41,303 nt of DNA, from contig CAZYGI010000033.1 of NCBI GenBank assembly GCA_964647255.1, positions 1-41,303 on the forward strand, read 5' to 3'. The notes beneath the pieces were generated by a model. It was not told the origin of the DNA. It worked only from the letters and a program-made list of their open reading frames with translations, and ran no database searches. Source of the stretch: CAWJEL01 sp964647255. GTDB lineage: Bacteria; Chloroflexota; Anaerolineae; CG2-30-64-16. Below, piece after piece: positions 7,751 to 15,343 of this stretch (positions are counted from its first letter, which is position 1; each line of letters starts with the position of its first letter). A program made the position numbers and the translations under genes.

Positions 7751-8710
7751 ATGTCTGAAGTGTCTTCCTCACAGCCCATTATTGAAACCGTCGGCCTGAC
7801 CTGCCGGTTCGGGAAGCTGGCCGCGGTGGCAGACCTTGACCTCTCCATCGCCCGCGGCGAGATCTTTGGGTTGATCGGCCCGGACGGCGCGGGGAAAACG
7901 ACCGCCATCCGCCTGCTGGCCGCGGTGATGCTGCCGTCCGCGGGCGCGGCGCGCGTGCTGGGATTCGATACGCGACGCCAGGCCGAACGCATCCGCCGCG
8001 AGATCGGCTACATGCCGCAGCGGTTCAGCCTCTACGGCGACCTGACGGTGGGCGAGAACCTCAACTTCTTCGCCGACGTGTTCGGCGTGCGCGGGGCCGA
8101 GCGGAGGCAGCGGATCGAGGAGCTGCTCGGCTTCGCCCGCCTGACCGAATTCGCCGGGCGCCGCGCCGCGCAGCTCTCCGGCGGGATGCAGAAAAAGCTG
8201 GCGCTCGCCTGCACGCTGGTGCACACCCCGCGCGTCATCTTCCTGGATGAACCGACCACCGGGGTTGACCCGATCAGCCGCCGTGATTTTTGGGACATCC
8301 TGGCGAACCTTCACGTCCAGGGCGTGACCATCTTCGTCAGCACGCCATACATGGACGAGGCGGAGCGGTGCAACCGGGTGGGTCTGATGTACGAGGGCCG
8401 GATCGTGGAGTGCGACACCCCCGATGCGCTGCGGGCGCGGACGCCGGGGGAGCTGCTTGCGCTCTGGACCGCTGATGTGCCCGGCGCCCGGCAGGTCGTG
8501 TGCGCGGTGGACGGCGTGCTCGAGGTGCAGACCTACGGCGACGTGCTCCACGTCTTTGTCCGGGATGCAGCCGCCGCCGCACCGGTCATCCAGGCCGCGT
8601 TGGCCGCCGCCGGCATCCCGACGACCGACATCCAGCGCACCACGCCGCGCGTCGAAGAGGCGTTTGTGTCGTTGATCCAGGGACGACAAATCAGCAAACC
8701 AACGCTCTAA
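7751..8710 (+). CDS. ABC exporter ATPase, first nucleotide-binding subunit (YbhF N-half-like)
   Basis: This 319-residue ATPase powers the ABC-2 permease. It shows Walker A GPDGAGKTT (about 43-51), a Q-loop in GYMPQRFSLYGDLTV, signature LSGGMQKK (about 143), Walker B VIFLDEPTTGVD (about 161) and a D-loop. At the H-loop the switch histidine is replaced by proline (STPYMDEAE, Pro199), so the ATP site using this residue should be impaired. The next gene has the intact His at the same residue number. Together they look like the two halves of YbhF encoded separately, forming a heterodimer with one good and one degenerate site. The ATG at 7751 has only a weak ribosome site; TTG codons lie just upstream. 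Confidence 0.88.
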   Translation: MSEVSSSQPIIETVGLTCRFGKLAAVADLDLSIARGEIFGLIGPDGAGKTTAIRLLAAVMLPSAGAARVLGFDTRRQAERIRREIGYMPQRFSLYGDLTVGENLNFFADVFGVRGAERRQRIEELLGFARLTEFAGRRAAQLSGGMQKKLALACTLVHTPRVIFLDEPTTGVDPISRRDFWDILANLHVQGVTIFVSTPYMDEAERCNRVGLMYEGRIVECDTPDALRARTPGELLALWTADVPGARQVVCAVDGVLEVQTYGDVLHVFVRDAAAAAPVIQAALAAAGIPTTDIQRTTPRVEEAFVSLIQGRQISKPTL

Positions 8711-8729
8711 GCCATCAGCGATACGCCCT

Positions 8730-9665
8730 ATGCTAAACGACTCATCCGCCCAGCCGGCTGTCACCACGGAGGACCTGACCAAGTCCTTCGGTCACTTCGT
8801 CGCGGTCAACCATATCAGCTTCACGGTGGCGCGCGGAAGCATCTTCGGCTTCCTCGGCCCCAACGGCTCCGGGAAGACGACCACCATCCGCATGTTGCTG
8901 GGGCTGCTGAAGCCGACCTCCGGCCGCGCCCGCATCCTGGGCTTTGACTGCGAGCGCCAGGTCGAGCGGGTGCGCGAGCGGGCGGGCTACATGTCGCAGC
9001 GGTTCAGCCTCTACAACGACCTGACCGTGGCCGAGAACCTGGATTTCTACGGCCGGACCTACGACGTGCGGGGTAAGCGGCTGGCGGAGCGGAAACGGTT
9101 CGTCCTGGAGATGGCCGGCCTCGTCCGGCGGGAGCGCGAGCTGACGCGCAACCTTTCCGGTGGGTGGAAACAGCGTCTGGCCCTGGGCACAGCGATCCTG
9201 CACGAGCCGGAGATCCTTTTCCTGGATGAGCCGACCGCCGGGGTGGATCCCGTGTCGCGCCGGCAGTTCTGGGAGCTGCTCTACAACCTGGCGGCCGGCG
9301 GGACCACGATCTTCGTCACCACGCACTACATGGACGAGGCCGAGCAGTGTCAGGCATTGGCGTTCATCCATCGCGGGGAAATCGTGGCCCGCGGCAGCCC
9401 GGCGGAGATCAAGACGCGGCAGATGCGCGGCGAGGTGCTGGAGATCGAATGCCGCCCCACCGAGCTGGCGCTGCCGGTCCTGAAGAAGCTGGGCATCTTC
9501 GCGGAGGTTGCGCTCTACGGCGCGCGCATCCATGCTGTCGCCGAGGGGGCCGCCGGGCTGATCCCGCAGGCCGAGGCCGCGTTGGCCGCCGCGGGCGTGG
9601 TCGTGCGCCAGACCCTCGTCATTCCGCCGTCGCTGGAAGACGTATTCATCGCGCGGATCAGGTGA
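8730..9665 (+). CDS. ABC exporter ATPase, second nucleotide-binding subunit (YbhF C-half-like)
   Basis: The 311-residue protein is a complete ABC ATPase: Walker A GPNGSGKTT, GYMSQRFSLYNDLTV Q-loop, signature LSGGWKQR, Walker B ILFLDEPTAGVD, and an intact H-loop histidine (TTHYMDEAE, His199). It resembles the preceding ATPase throughout, including the C-terminal domain that ends in SLEDVFIARI, so the two arose by duplication. It starts 19 bases after the previous stop and lies in the same operon as the permease and the double HlyD adaptor. It is predicted to be cytoplasmic and membrane-associated, and to pair with the first ATPase under one permease. Confidence 0.88.
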   Translation: MLNDSSAQPAVTTEDLTKSFGHFVAVNHISFTVARGSIFGFLGPNGSGKTTTIRMLLGLLKPTSGRARILGFDCERQVERVRERAGYMSQRFSLYNDLTVAENLDFYGRTYDVRGKRLAERKRFVLEMAGLVRRERELTRNLSGGWKQRLALGTAILHEPEILFLDEPTAGVDPVSRRQFWELLYNLAAGGTTIFVTTHYMDEAEQCQALAFIHRGEIVARGSPAEIKTRQMRGEVLEIECRPTELALPVLKKLGIFAEVALYGARIHAVAEGAAGLIPQAEAALAAAGVVVRQTLVIPPSLEDVFIARIR

Positions 9666-9700
9666 GACGGGGAGCGTCGGGCGCCGGGTGCGGGGAGGTA
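9666..9700. repeat. G-rich word repeat in the ATPase-HlyD gap
   Basis: The gap reads as loose 7-base words (GACGGGG, AGCGTCG, GGCGCCG, GGTGCGG, GGAGGTA) starting at the second base of the TGA stop. The last word provides the Shine-Dalgarno (GGGGAGG, 9692-9698) of the HlyD gene. Register is weaker than in the other arrays. Confidence 0.35.
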
Positions 9701-9706
9701 TTTCCG

Positions 9707-12310
9707 ATGAAACGATGGTCTTCAATCTTACTCTTGTTGCTGGCACTCCTGATCGCCGGTGGCGTGATTTTCCGGGCGCAACTGGCCGCTTATGGCCGGA
9801 GCGCCTACGCGTCGATCGCCTCGCGCATCCCCGCTCCCCGCTCCCCGCTCTCCGCTGCACGTTCCACCCTCTCCGCCTCTGGAACGATCGAAGCAACCAC
9901 GGTGGACAGCGCCAGCCCAATCGGGGGGCGGATCGCTGCGCTGCACGCCAGCGAGGGACAGCGCGTAGCGGCCGGCGATCTGATCGCGGAGATGGACACC
10001 GCCCTGCTCGACGCGGACATCGCCGCGGCCAAAGCCGCACAGGCCGTGGCCGAGGCGCAGGTGGCGCAGCTCAAGGCTGGGGCGCGGCAGGCCGATCTCG
10101 ATGTGCCGCGGGCCGCGATCCGGCAGGCCGAGGCAGGCCGCGCTGCCGCAAAGCAGGCCGCCGCGGACGCCGCGGCCCTGGTCACGGCACCGGGCGACCT
10201 GGACGTGAAGATCGTCCAGGCTGCCGGGACGTTGAACGCCGCGCAGGAACAGGTGGCGGCCGCCGAAGCCGCCGCGCAGGCGGCAGATCTCGAACAGGCC
10301 ATGTGGGGCCGGATCGTCAAGCTGCTTGAAGAGGGCTTTGATGTGCCGCTGCCGATCCCCGGCGGGGGGACGACGCACGTGGACGCGCCGGCGAACCGGC
10401 TCAATCCGGCACGGCTGCAATGGAACCTCGCCAGCCAGAAGACCTGGGAGATGCACGCAAAGGCTGTGGCCGCCGCGGCCGCCCGTGACGTTGCCCGCCA
10501 AAGCCTGGCCGATCTCCGCAGCCAGCGCGCAAACCCGCAAGCGCTGAAAGCTCAGGCCAACGCCGCCAACGCGGCCCTGGCGACGGCCGAAGCCGGGGTC
10601 CAGACCGCCCAGGCAGCGCTGGAAGTCGCCCAGGCCGGAGCCACCGCCGAACAGATCGCGGCCAGCCAGGCGGTGGCTGATCAGGCGGCAGCGGCGGTCC
10701 GCACGCTGCAGGCGCGGTGGGAGCAAACTGCGATCGTCGCCCCGCGCGCCGGGACAATCACGGCGGTGGTGCGGCACGCCGGCGAGGTGGTCGGTGCGGG
10801 CGTGCCGATCGTGACCCTGGCCGACCTGGGGGAGGTGTCGCTGACGGTCTATGTGCCCGAGGCGCAGCTCAGCCAGGTGCAACCCGGCGGCGCGGCGTCG
10901 GTCACGGTGGATTCCTTCCCCGATCGGGCCTTCCCGGGCCGGGTCACGCTCATCGGCAGCCAGGCCGAGTTCACCCCGAAGAACATCCAGACCCGGGAAG
11001 AACGGACGCGGCTGGTTTTTCCGGTCAAGTTGACCCTGGCAAACCCGGACGCCGCGCTCAAGCCGGGGATGCCCGCGGACGCGACCTTCGGCGGCACAGA
11101 GACGCAGGGACAGAAGGACCCGGGGAGCCCCACCACCGCACCGCGGCCGCCCGCCGAGTCGCAATACTCCGGCACGATCGAGGCCACGGAGATCGCCGTC
11201 GCCGCGGAGCTGGGCGGCCGCGCCGTGGCTGTTTTCGCTGCGGAAGGGGATCCGGTTTCCGCGGGGCAAGCGCTGGTTGAGCTGGACGGGACGGAGCTCG
11301 CGGCGCGGCGCGCCCAGGCCCAGGCTGTGGTCGCCGCAGCGACGGCTGACCTGGCACGCGTGCGCGCGGCGCCGCAGGCCGCGCGCGTGGCGCAAGCTCA
11401 AGCGCAGGTGGCCCAGGCCGAGGCGCTGTTGGCGGGTGCGCGCACGGCTACGGAAGACGCCCGCGAGCTGCGGGAGAATCCACAGGAGTTGGACGCCCAG
11501 ATTAACGTCGCACGCGGGCAGCTCGCAACCGCCGCGGCGGCCGTGGACACGGCGCAAGCCGGCGTCAAAGCCGCCCAGGTGTTGCAGCAGAGCCTGCCAT
11601 CGCCCGGCAGCGACGACGAGAAGACGCGCCGCGCGGTCTACGATCAGCAGGTAATCGCGGCCGAGGCCGGCCTGCGCGTCGCGCAAGCGCAGCAGCGCGG
11701 CATCCAGGCGACCCTGGCGCAGCTCCAGGCGATCCGCAGGCAGCCGGCCGCGCTGGACGCCGCAGTGCATCGGGCCGAAGCCGAGGCAGTCAAGGCCGAG
11801 GCTGCGGTCGAGATGGCTCGCGCGCTCCTGGGGCAGGTGCAGGCGCCGGCCCAGGAACAGGCGCTTGCCGTCGCCGGGGCGAAGGTGGCCCTGGCACAGG
11901 CCGGCCTGGCGCAGGTGGACGCGGCCGCAACAAAGCTCACGATCGCCAGCCCGGCGTCCGGCATCGTCACCGTCCAGGCGATCCATACCGGCGAGGTCGC
12001 GCAGCCCGGCGCCGCGCTCCTCACCGTAGCGGATCTCGGCCATCTCAAACTCGTGGTTTACATCCCGGCGGAACAGCTCGGCCAGGCGAGGCTGGATCAG
12101 CCGGTCGAAGTGACGGTGGACGCCTATCCCGCGCAGGTCTTCCCCGGCCGCGTCACGCGCATTGCCGACCAGGCCGAATTCACCCCGAAGAACGTGCAGA
12201 CGAAGGAAGAACGGGTCAAGACGGTGTTTGCGGTGGAGATCAGCCTGGACAACCCTGACGGACGGCTCAAGCCGGGGATGCCGGCCGATGCAACGATACG
12301 GTCAGGATGA
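9707..12310 (+). CDS. Double HlyD/YbhG-type membrane fusion adaptor
   Basis: The 867-residue protein is anchored by one N-terminal helix (about 5-22) and carries two complete HlyD adaptor modules in tandem, about 58-462 and 486-867, joined by a Gly/Pro/Thr linker. Each module starts with SGTIEAT and a lipoyl half (GGR...EG...G..L.E.D). It then has a long Ala/Gln-rich helical hairpin, the second lipoyl half (IVAPRAGTITAVVRHAGEVV; IASPASGIVTVQAIHTGEVA) and the same beta-barrel end (QAEFTPKN[IV]QT[RK]EER, LKPGMPADAT). Known adaptors have a single module. Residues about 41-59 are encoded by a heptamer array. The ATG at 9707 follows GGGGAGG. It links the exporter across the envelope; six or fewer chains might build the ring. 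Confidence 0.9.
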   Translation: MKRWSSILLLLLALLIAGGVIFRAQLAAYGRSAYASIASRIPAPRSPLSAARSTLSASGTIEATTVDSASPIGGRIAALHASEGQRVAAGDLIAEMDTALLDADIAAAKAAQAVAEAQVAQLKAGARQADLDVPRAAIRQAEAGRAAAKQAAADAAALVTAPGDLDVKIVQAAGTLNAAQEQVAAAEAAAQAADLEQAMWGRIVKLLEEGFDVPLPIPGGGTTHVDAPANRLNPARLQWNLASQKTWEMHAKAVAAAAARDVARQSLADLRSQRANPQALKAQANAANAALATAEAGVQTAQAALEVAQAGATAEQIAASQAVADQAAAAVRTLQARWEQTAIVAPRAGTITAVVRHAGEVVGAGVPIVTLADLGEVSLTVYVPEAQLSQVQPGGAASVTVDSFPDRAFPGRVTLIGSQAEFTPKNIQTREERTRLVFPVKLTLANPDAALKPGMPADATFGGTETQGQKDPGSPTTAPRPPAESQYSGTIEATEIAVAAELGGRAVAVFAAEGDPVSAGQALVELDGTELAARRAQAQAVVAAATADLARVRAAPQAARVAQAQAQVAQAEALLAGARTATEDARELRENPQELDAQINVARGQLATAAAAVDTAQAGVKAAQVLQQSLPSPGSDDEKTRRAVYDQQVIAAEAGLRVAQAQQRGIQATLAQLQAIRRQPAALDAAVHRAEAEAVKAEAAVEMARALLGQVQAPAQEQALAVAGAKVALAQAGLAQVDAAATKLTIASPASGIVTVQAIHTGEVAQPGAALLTVADLGHLKLVVYIPAEQLGQARLDQPVEVTVDAYPAQVFPGRVTRIADQAEFTPKNVQTKEERVKTVFAVEISLDNPDGRLKPGMPADATIRSG
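9826..9860. repeat. GCTCCCC heptamer array inside the HlyD gene
   Basis: Five 7-base units are in phase (CATCCCC, GCTCCCC, GCTCCCC, GCTCTCC, GCTGCAC). They are the reverse complement of the GGGGAGC word found at 7684-7711 in the same operon. They encode the Pro/Ser/Arg-rich stalk between the membrane anchor and the first adaptor module. Confidence 0.7.
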
Positions 12311-12324
12311 GACGGCGCGCCCGA

Positions 12325-13173
12325 CTACGCCAGGGGCAAGCGCATCTCGATCTGCCGGATGTACACGAGGAAGTGCAGCGCGGCCAGAGCGCGGTTCAAG
12401 CCGGAATCGGCCGGCACGTTATTGAGCGTCACGGCGCGGCCCCGATGTTGAGCGATGAACGCCTGGAGCAGGGTGCGGCCGGCGCTGACGGGGCCGTACC
12501 GCGGATTAATGCCGACATCCATCAGCGCCAGGCTATCGCCGCGGTCGTTCACCAGGCAGTAAGCGGCCGCCTCGTCGAGCGTCAGCCGGTAGCCGCGCAC
12601 CCGATCCACCATTTTTTGCAGCGTCGCGGCTTCGCCCTGCCAGGAGGCGGGTTGATCGTGCCAGGCATCGAAATGCGCGAGCAAATCGGCCAGCGGTGCG
12701 GCCTCCAGCAGCTCGACCGGGATGGGCAGCGGATCGGCATCGGCTGTGCGGTGCCAGCACAGCAGCTCACGGCATTCGACAAACCCCAGCGAGGCGTAGA
12801 GCGCCCGCGCCGGCGCATTCTGGGTGATCACCTCCAGCGTCACTTCGGCCAAACCGGCCGCGCGGGCGGCGTCTTGCAGCGCGAGCAGCATCGCCCGACC
12901 GATCCCGCGATGCCGCCATGCGGGCGCCACCCCCACGGCGCTGATCCAGCCGCGCGCGCCGCGGACCGAGAGCAGCGCCATGCCGACCGGCGTCTTGTCA
13001 ATGCAGGCAATCACCGACCGCGCCAGCGCGACGTCATACAGGTGATCCATCGTGCGAATCCCGTCCGGGGTCAGATGCATCGGGACGTAGTAGTCCGCGT
13101 AAGCGGCGTTGAGCAGGCCGGCCCGTGCCGTGGGCGACAGGCATTCAGCGGGGATCAGTTCAAGACGAAGCAT
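12325..13173 (-). CDS. Two-domain GNAT acetyltransferase
   Basis: The 282-residue protein has a canonical GNAT domain in the first half. The strand ISAVGVAPAWRHRGIGRAML carries the acetyl-CoA binding R/Q-x-x-G-x-G/A loop, followed by VTLEVITQNAPARALYASLGF. The second half ends with a weaker GNAT-like pattern (SLALMDVGINPRYGPVSAGRTLLQAFI, then NVPADSGLNRALAALHF), as in tandem GNAT proteins where one copy is degenerate. The substrate is unknown. The ATG at 13173 is chosen because the longer frame to 13251 would run over a predicted promoter. It converges with the HlyD gene with only 14 bases between stops. Confidence 0.8.
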   Translation of the reverse strand: MLRLELIPAECLSPTARAGLLNAAYADYYVPMHLTPDGIRTMDHLYDVALARSVIACIDKTPVGMALLSVRGARGWISAVGVAPAWRHRGIGRAMLLALQDAARAAGLAEVTLEVITQNAPARALYASLGFVECRELLCWHRTADADPLPIPVELLEAAPLADLLAHFDAWHDQPASWQGEAATLQKMVDRVRGYRLTLDEAAAYCLVNDRGDSLALMDVGINPRYGPVSAGRTLLQAFIAQHRGRAVTLNNVPADSGLNRALAALHFLVYIRQIEMRLPLA

Positions 13174-13224
13174 GTTGACAACTCCGGCAGCAATCGAGCC
13201 GGCCGCGGCGCCGATCTCGACGGT

Positions 13225-13253
13225 AGGATACCACACACCGGCCGCTGTCACAA
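13225..13253 (-). promoter_or_regulatory. Predicted promoter of the two-domain GNAT gene
   Basis: On the minus strand TTGTGA (13248-13253) and TATCCT (13225-13230) are 17 bases apart. Predicted start near 13218 gives a leader of about 45 bases. Confidence 0.4.
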
Positions 13254-13368
13254 CCGGACGCGCTCATCTGTTCATTTTGCGGGGGGTGCCGCCCTCCGAG
13301 GCAATCTGGGGCGTGCAGCGGTGGTTGTTTCGGGCTGACGCCCGCGCAGTGACAACGCAACCACGCCC

Positions 13369-13397
13369 TTGCCCCCTGCGCCCCTGGCAGCTATAAT
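13369..13397 (+). promoter_or_regulatory. Promoter of the metallopeptidase-GNAT pair, nearly leaderless
   Basis: TTGCCC (13369-13374), a 17-base spacer and a perfect TATAAT (13392-13397) are followed by the ATG only 9 bases later (13407). The predicted mRNA begins 2-3 bases before the start codon, and no Shine-Dalgarno is present. Confidence 0.6.
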
Positions 13398-13406
13398 CGC
13401 CGCATC

Positions 13407-14753
13407 ATGGAGAAAAACCGCCAACCCGCTGCGAAAAAAGCCCGCCAGCGTCTCAGCGCCCCGATTCGCCGCGCGGGAAAGTTGGTGCTGCTCTGCCTGG
13501 CCCTTCTCCTGCTGATCCCGAGCGATGGCTACCTGGGCGAAGCGCGAACCGCGTTCCTCGCGGAGCGGGCAATCGGCGACCACGGCTTCCGCCTTGCGGC
13601 GTGGGAGGTGCACGCCGTCGAACAGAAGCTCGGCGACCTGGTCGCTCGCCCGGGCGCCAGGCTGTCGGCGCAAGCCCAACACGATCTGGTGGTCGCCTAC
13701 TTCGACGCGATCGGCCGGATCGGCGACCTGAACAGCCGGATCAGGACGATCTACGCAGACCCCAAACAGACGGATCCGGCCGCGGCCGCGGCGCCGATCC
13801 AGGCGGAGTTGGACGCCGTGCGCGAGACGCAAGCCGGACGCCGCGCCGCGGTCGAACGCATCTTGGAGAACCAGGTGGCGACGATCCTCAAGGAAAACGG
13901 CCTGACGACCGCCGGCCAGGTCCTGCCGCCGGTGCGCTTCGCGTTCACGGAGAGCCCGGACGTCCTGGTGATCTCCCCGCGAGATCGCATCACCACGCTG
14001 GAAAGCATCCATCTCGATCCGGCGCTCTCGGCCGCGCAGATGGAGCAGATCGAGAGTCGGGCCGCGGCCGATCTGAACGTCAGCGCGCTGGTGGAGGACA
14101 CGGGCGGCATGTCCACCTATCCGACCATGGTCGTCGAGTATCCCTCGCTGGCGTGGACGCTGGACACCGTGGCGCACGAATGGACGCACACCTACCTGTT
14201 CTTCCGGCCGTTGGGGTTACATTACGAGGACAGCGGCGGGATGCGCACGATCAACGAGACCGTCGCTTCGCTCGTCGGCGAGGAAGTCAGCCTGCTGGCG
14301 ATGCAGCGGTTCTACCCAGAATGCGTTGCGCCCAGCGACTGGCCCCGGCCGCTCTCGATGCGCGCCGACTGGACCGGCAGGACCGCTGAGCCGCCGGCGT
14401 CCGACTACGGCGCCTTCATGCGCAAGACGCGGCTGGAGGTGGATCAGCTCCTGGCCGAAGGGCGGATCACCGAGGCCGAGACGTACATGGAGGCGCAGCG
14501 CCGCATCCTGGTCGCGCAAGGCTACATCATCCGCAAGCTGAACCAGGCGTACTTCGCGTTTCACGGCTCCTATGCGATCGGCGCCACGGCCACCGACCCC
14601 ATCGGCGGCAAGCTGCGCGCCCTGCGGGAGCGCGTACCCGATCTGCTGAGCTTCGTGCGGACCGTCGCAGCGTTCAATGACCCGGGCGATCTGGATGCCG
14701 CGCTCGAGAACGGGAGCGCCGCCCAAGACACGACGAGGCTACAAACAAGATGA
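13407..14753 (+). CDS. Membrane-anchored HEXXH metallopeptidase, family not recognised
   Basis: The 448-residue protein has a basic N-terminus and one signal-anchor helix (LVLLCLALLLLIPS, about 28-41). The bulk of the chain is then predicted outside the membrane. A helical region (about 45-160) precedes the catalytic part. This has VAHEWTHTYLF with zinc ligands His257 and His261 and catalytic Glu258, and INETVASLVGEE with Glu284 as likely third ligand, 23 residues later. That is a gluzincin-type arrangement. The strand TYPTMVVEYPSLAWTLDT before HEXXH would shape the substrate cleft. I do not recognise a named family or substrate. Its end overlaps the next gene by four bases (ATGA), so both are co-translated. 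Confidence 0.75.
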   Translation: MEKNRQPAAKKARQRLSAPIRRAGKLVLLCLALLLLIPSDGYLGEARTAFLAERAIGDHGFRLAAWEVHAVEQKLGDLVARPGARLSAQAQHDLVVAYFDAIGRIGDLNSRIRTIYADPKQTDPAAAAAPIQAELDAVRETQAGRRAAVERILENQVATILKENGLTTAGQVLPPVRFAFTESPDVLVISPRDRITTLESIHLDPALSAAQMEQIESRAAADLNVSALVEDTGGMSTYPTMVVEYPSLAWTLDTVAHEWTHTYLFFRPLGLHYEDSGGMRTINETVASLVGEEVSLLAMQRFYPECVAPSDWPRPLSMRADWTGRTAEPPASDYGAFMRKTRLEVDQLLAEGRITEAETYMEAQRRILVAQGYIIRKLNQAYFAFHGSYAIGATATDPIGGKLRALRERVPDLLSFVRTVAAFNDPGDLDAALENGSAAQDTTRLQTR

Positions 14754-15238
14754 CCATCGAGATTCGACCGGCCGCCGAGGCCGACTGGCCGGCGATGTGG
14801 CGGATCTTCCGGGCCGTCATCGCCGGCGGCGACACCTACGTCTTTGCGCCGGACACGTCCGAGGCCGATGGCCGCGCGTATTGGTTTGCGCCGCACATCG
14901 CCAGCTTCGTCGCGGCCGACGAGGACGAGATTCTCGGCATGTACAAGCTCGTTGCCAACCAGCGCGATCTGGGCTCGCACGTCGCCAATGCCTCCTTCAT
15001 GGTGCTGCCGGAGGCGCGCGGCCGCGGGGTCGGCCGGTTGATGGGACTCGCAGCGCTGGAGGAGGCGCGGCGCCGCGGCTTCACGGCCATGCAGTTCAAT
15101 TTTGTGGTGAGCACCAACGAATCCGCGGTGAAATTGTGGCGGTCATTGGGGTTCGAGATCGCCGGCACGCTGCCGAAGGCGTTTCGCCACAGGACGCTCG
15201 GCCTGGTGGACGCATACGTGATGTACCGCTTCCTGTGA
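14750..15238 (+). CDS. GNAT family N-acetyltransferase
   Basis: This 162-residue single-domain GNAT enzyme begins IEIRPAAEADWPAMWRIFRAV. The acetyl-CoA loop is in ASFMVLPEARGRGVGRLMGLAALEEARRRGF, followed by MQFNFVVSTNESAVKLWRSLGFEIAGTLPKAF. The pattern is close to phosphinothricin or RimJ/RimL-like acetyltransferases that modify small amines, but the substrate cannot be told from sequence. Start and previous stop overlap as ATGA, which couples it to the metallopeptidase. It converges with dinB, with a repeat element in the gap. Confidence 0.85.
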   Translation: MTIEIRPAAEADWPAMWRIFRAVIAGGDTYVFAPDTSEADGRAYWFAPHIASFVAADEDEILGMYKLVANQRDLGSHVANASFMVLPEARGRGVGRLMGLAALEEARRRGFTAMQFNFVVSTNESAVKLWRSLGFEIAGTLPKAFRHRTLGLVDAYVMYRFL

Positions 15239-15297
15239 TGCCAGGCGCGGGGGCTGCGCGTGACGAGATTCTGCACTGGGTTCCATCAGCGATCCGT

Positions 15298-15323
15298 GTT
15301 GAGCTGTGAACTCGCTCAGAATG
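15298..15323. repeat. Convergent-gap repeat (GTTGAGC ... CGCTCAGAATG)
   Basis: This 26-base segment between the converging GNAT and dinB genes matches 19994-20019 at 22 of 26 positions. Its GCTCAGAATGAC end matches the arm of the 18159-18207 palindrome. TGAGC and GCTCA form a short stem. Confidence 0.55.
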
Positions 15324-15343
15324 ACCGCCGGTCCTCGATGGTC

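Noticed and set aside
9728..12043. 771-codon minus-strand frame opposite the HlyD gene
   Set aside because: Low-complexity Arg/Gly/Leu translation; the plus frame has clear tandem HlyD modules.
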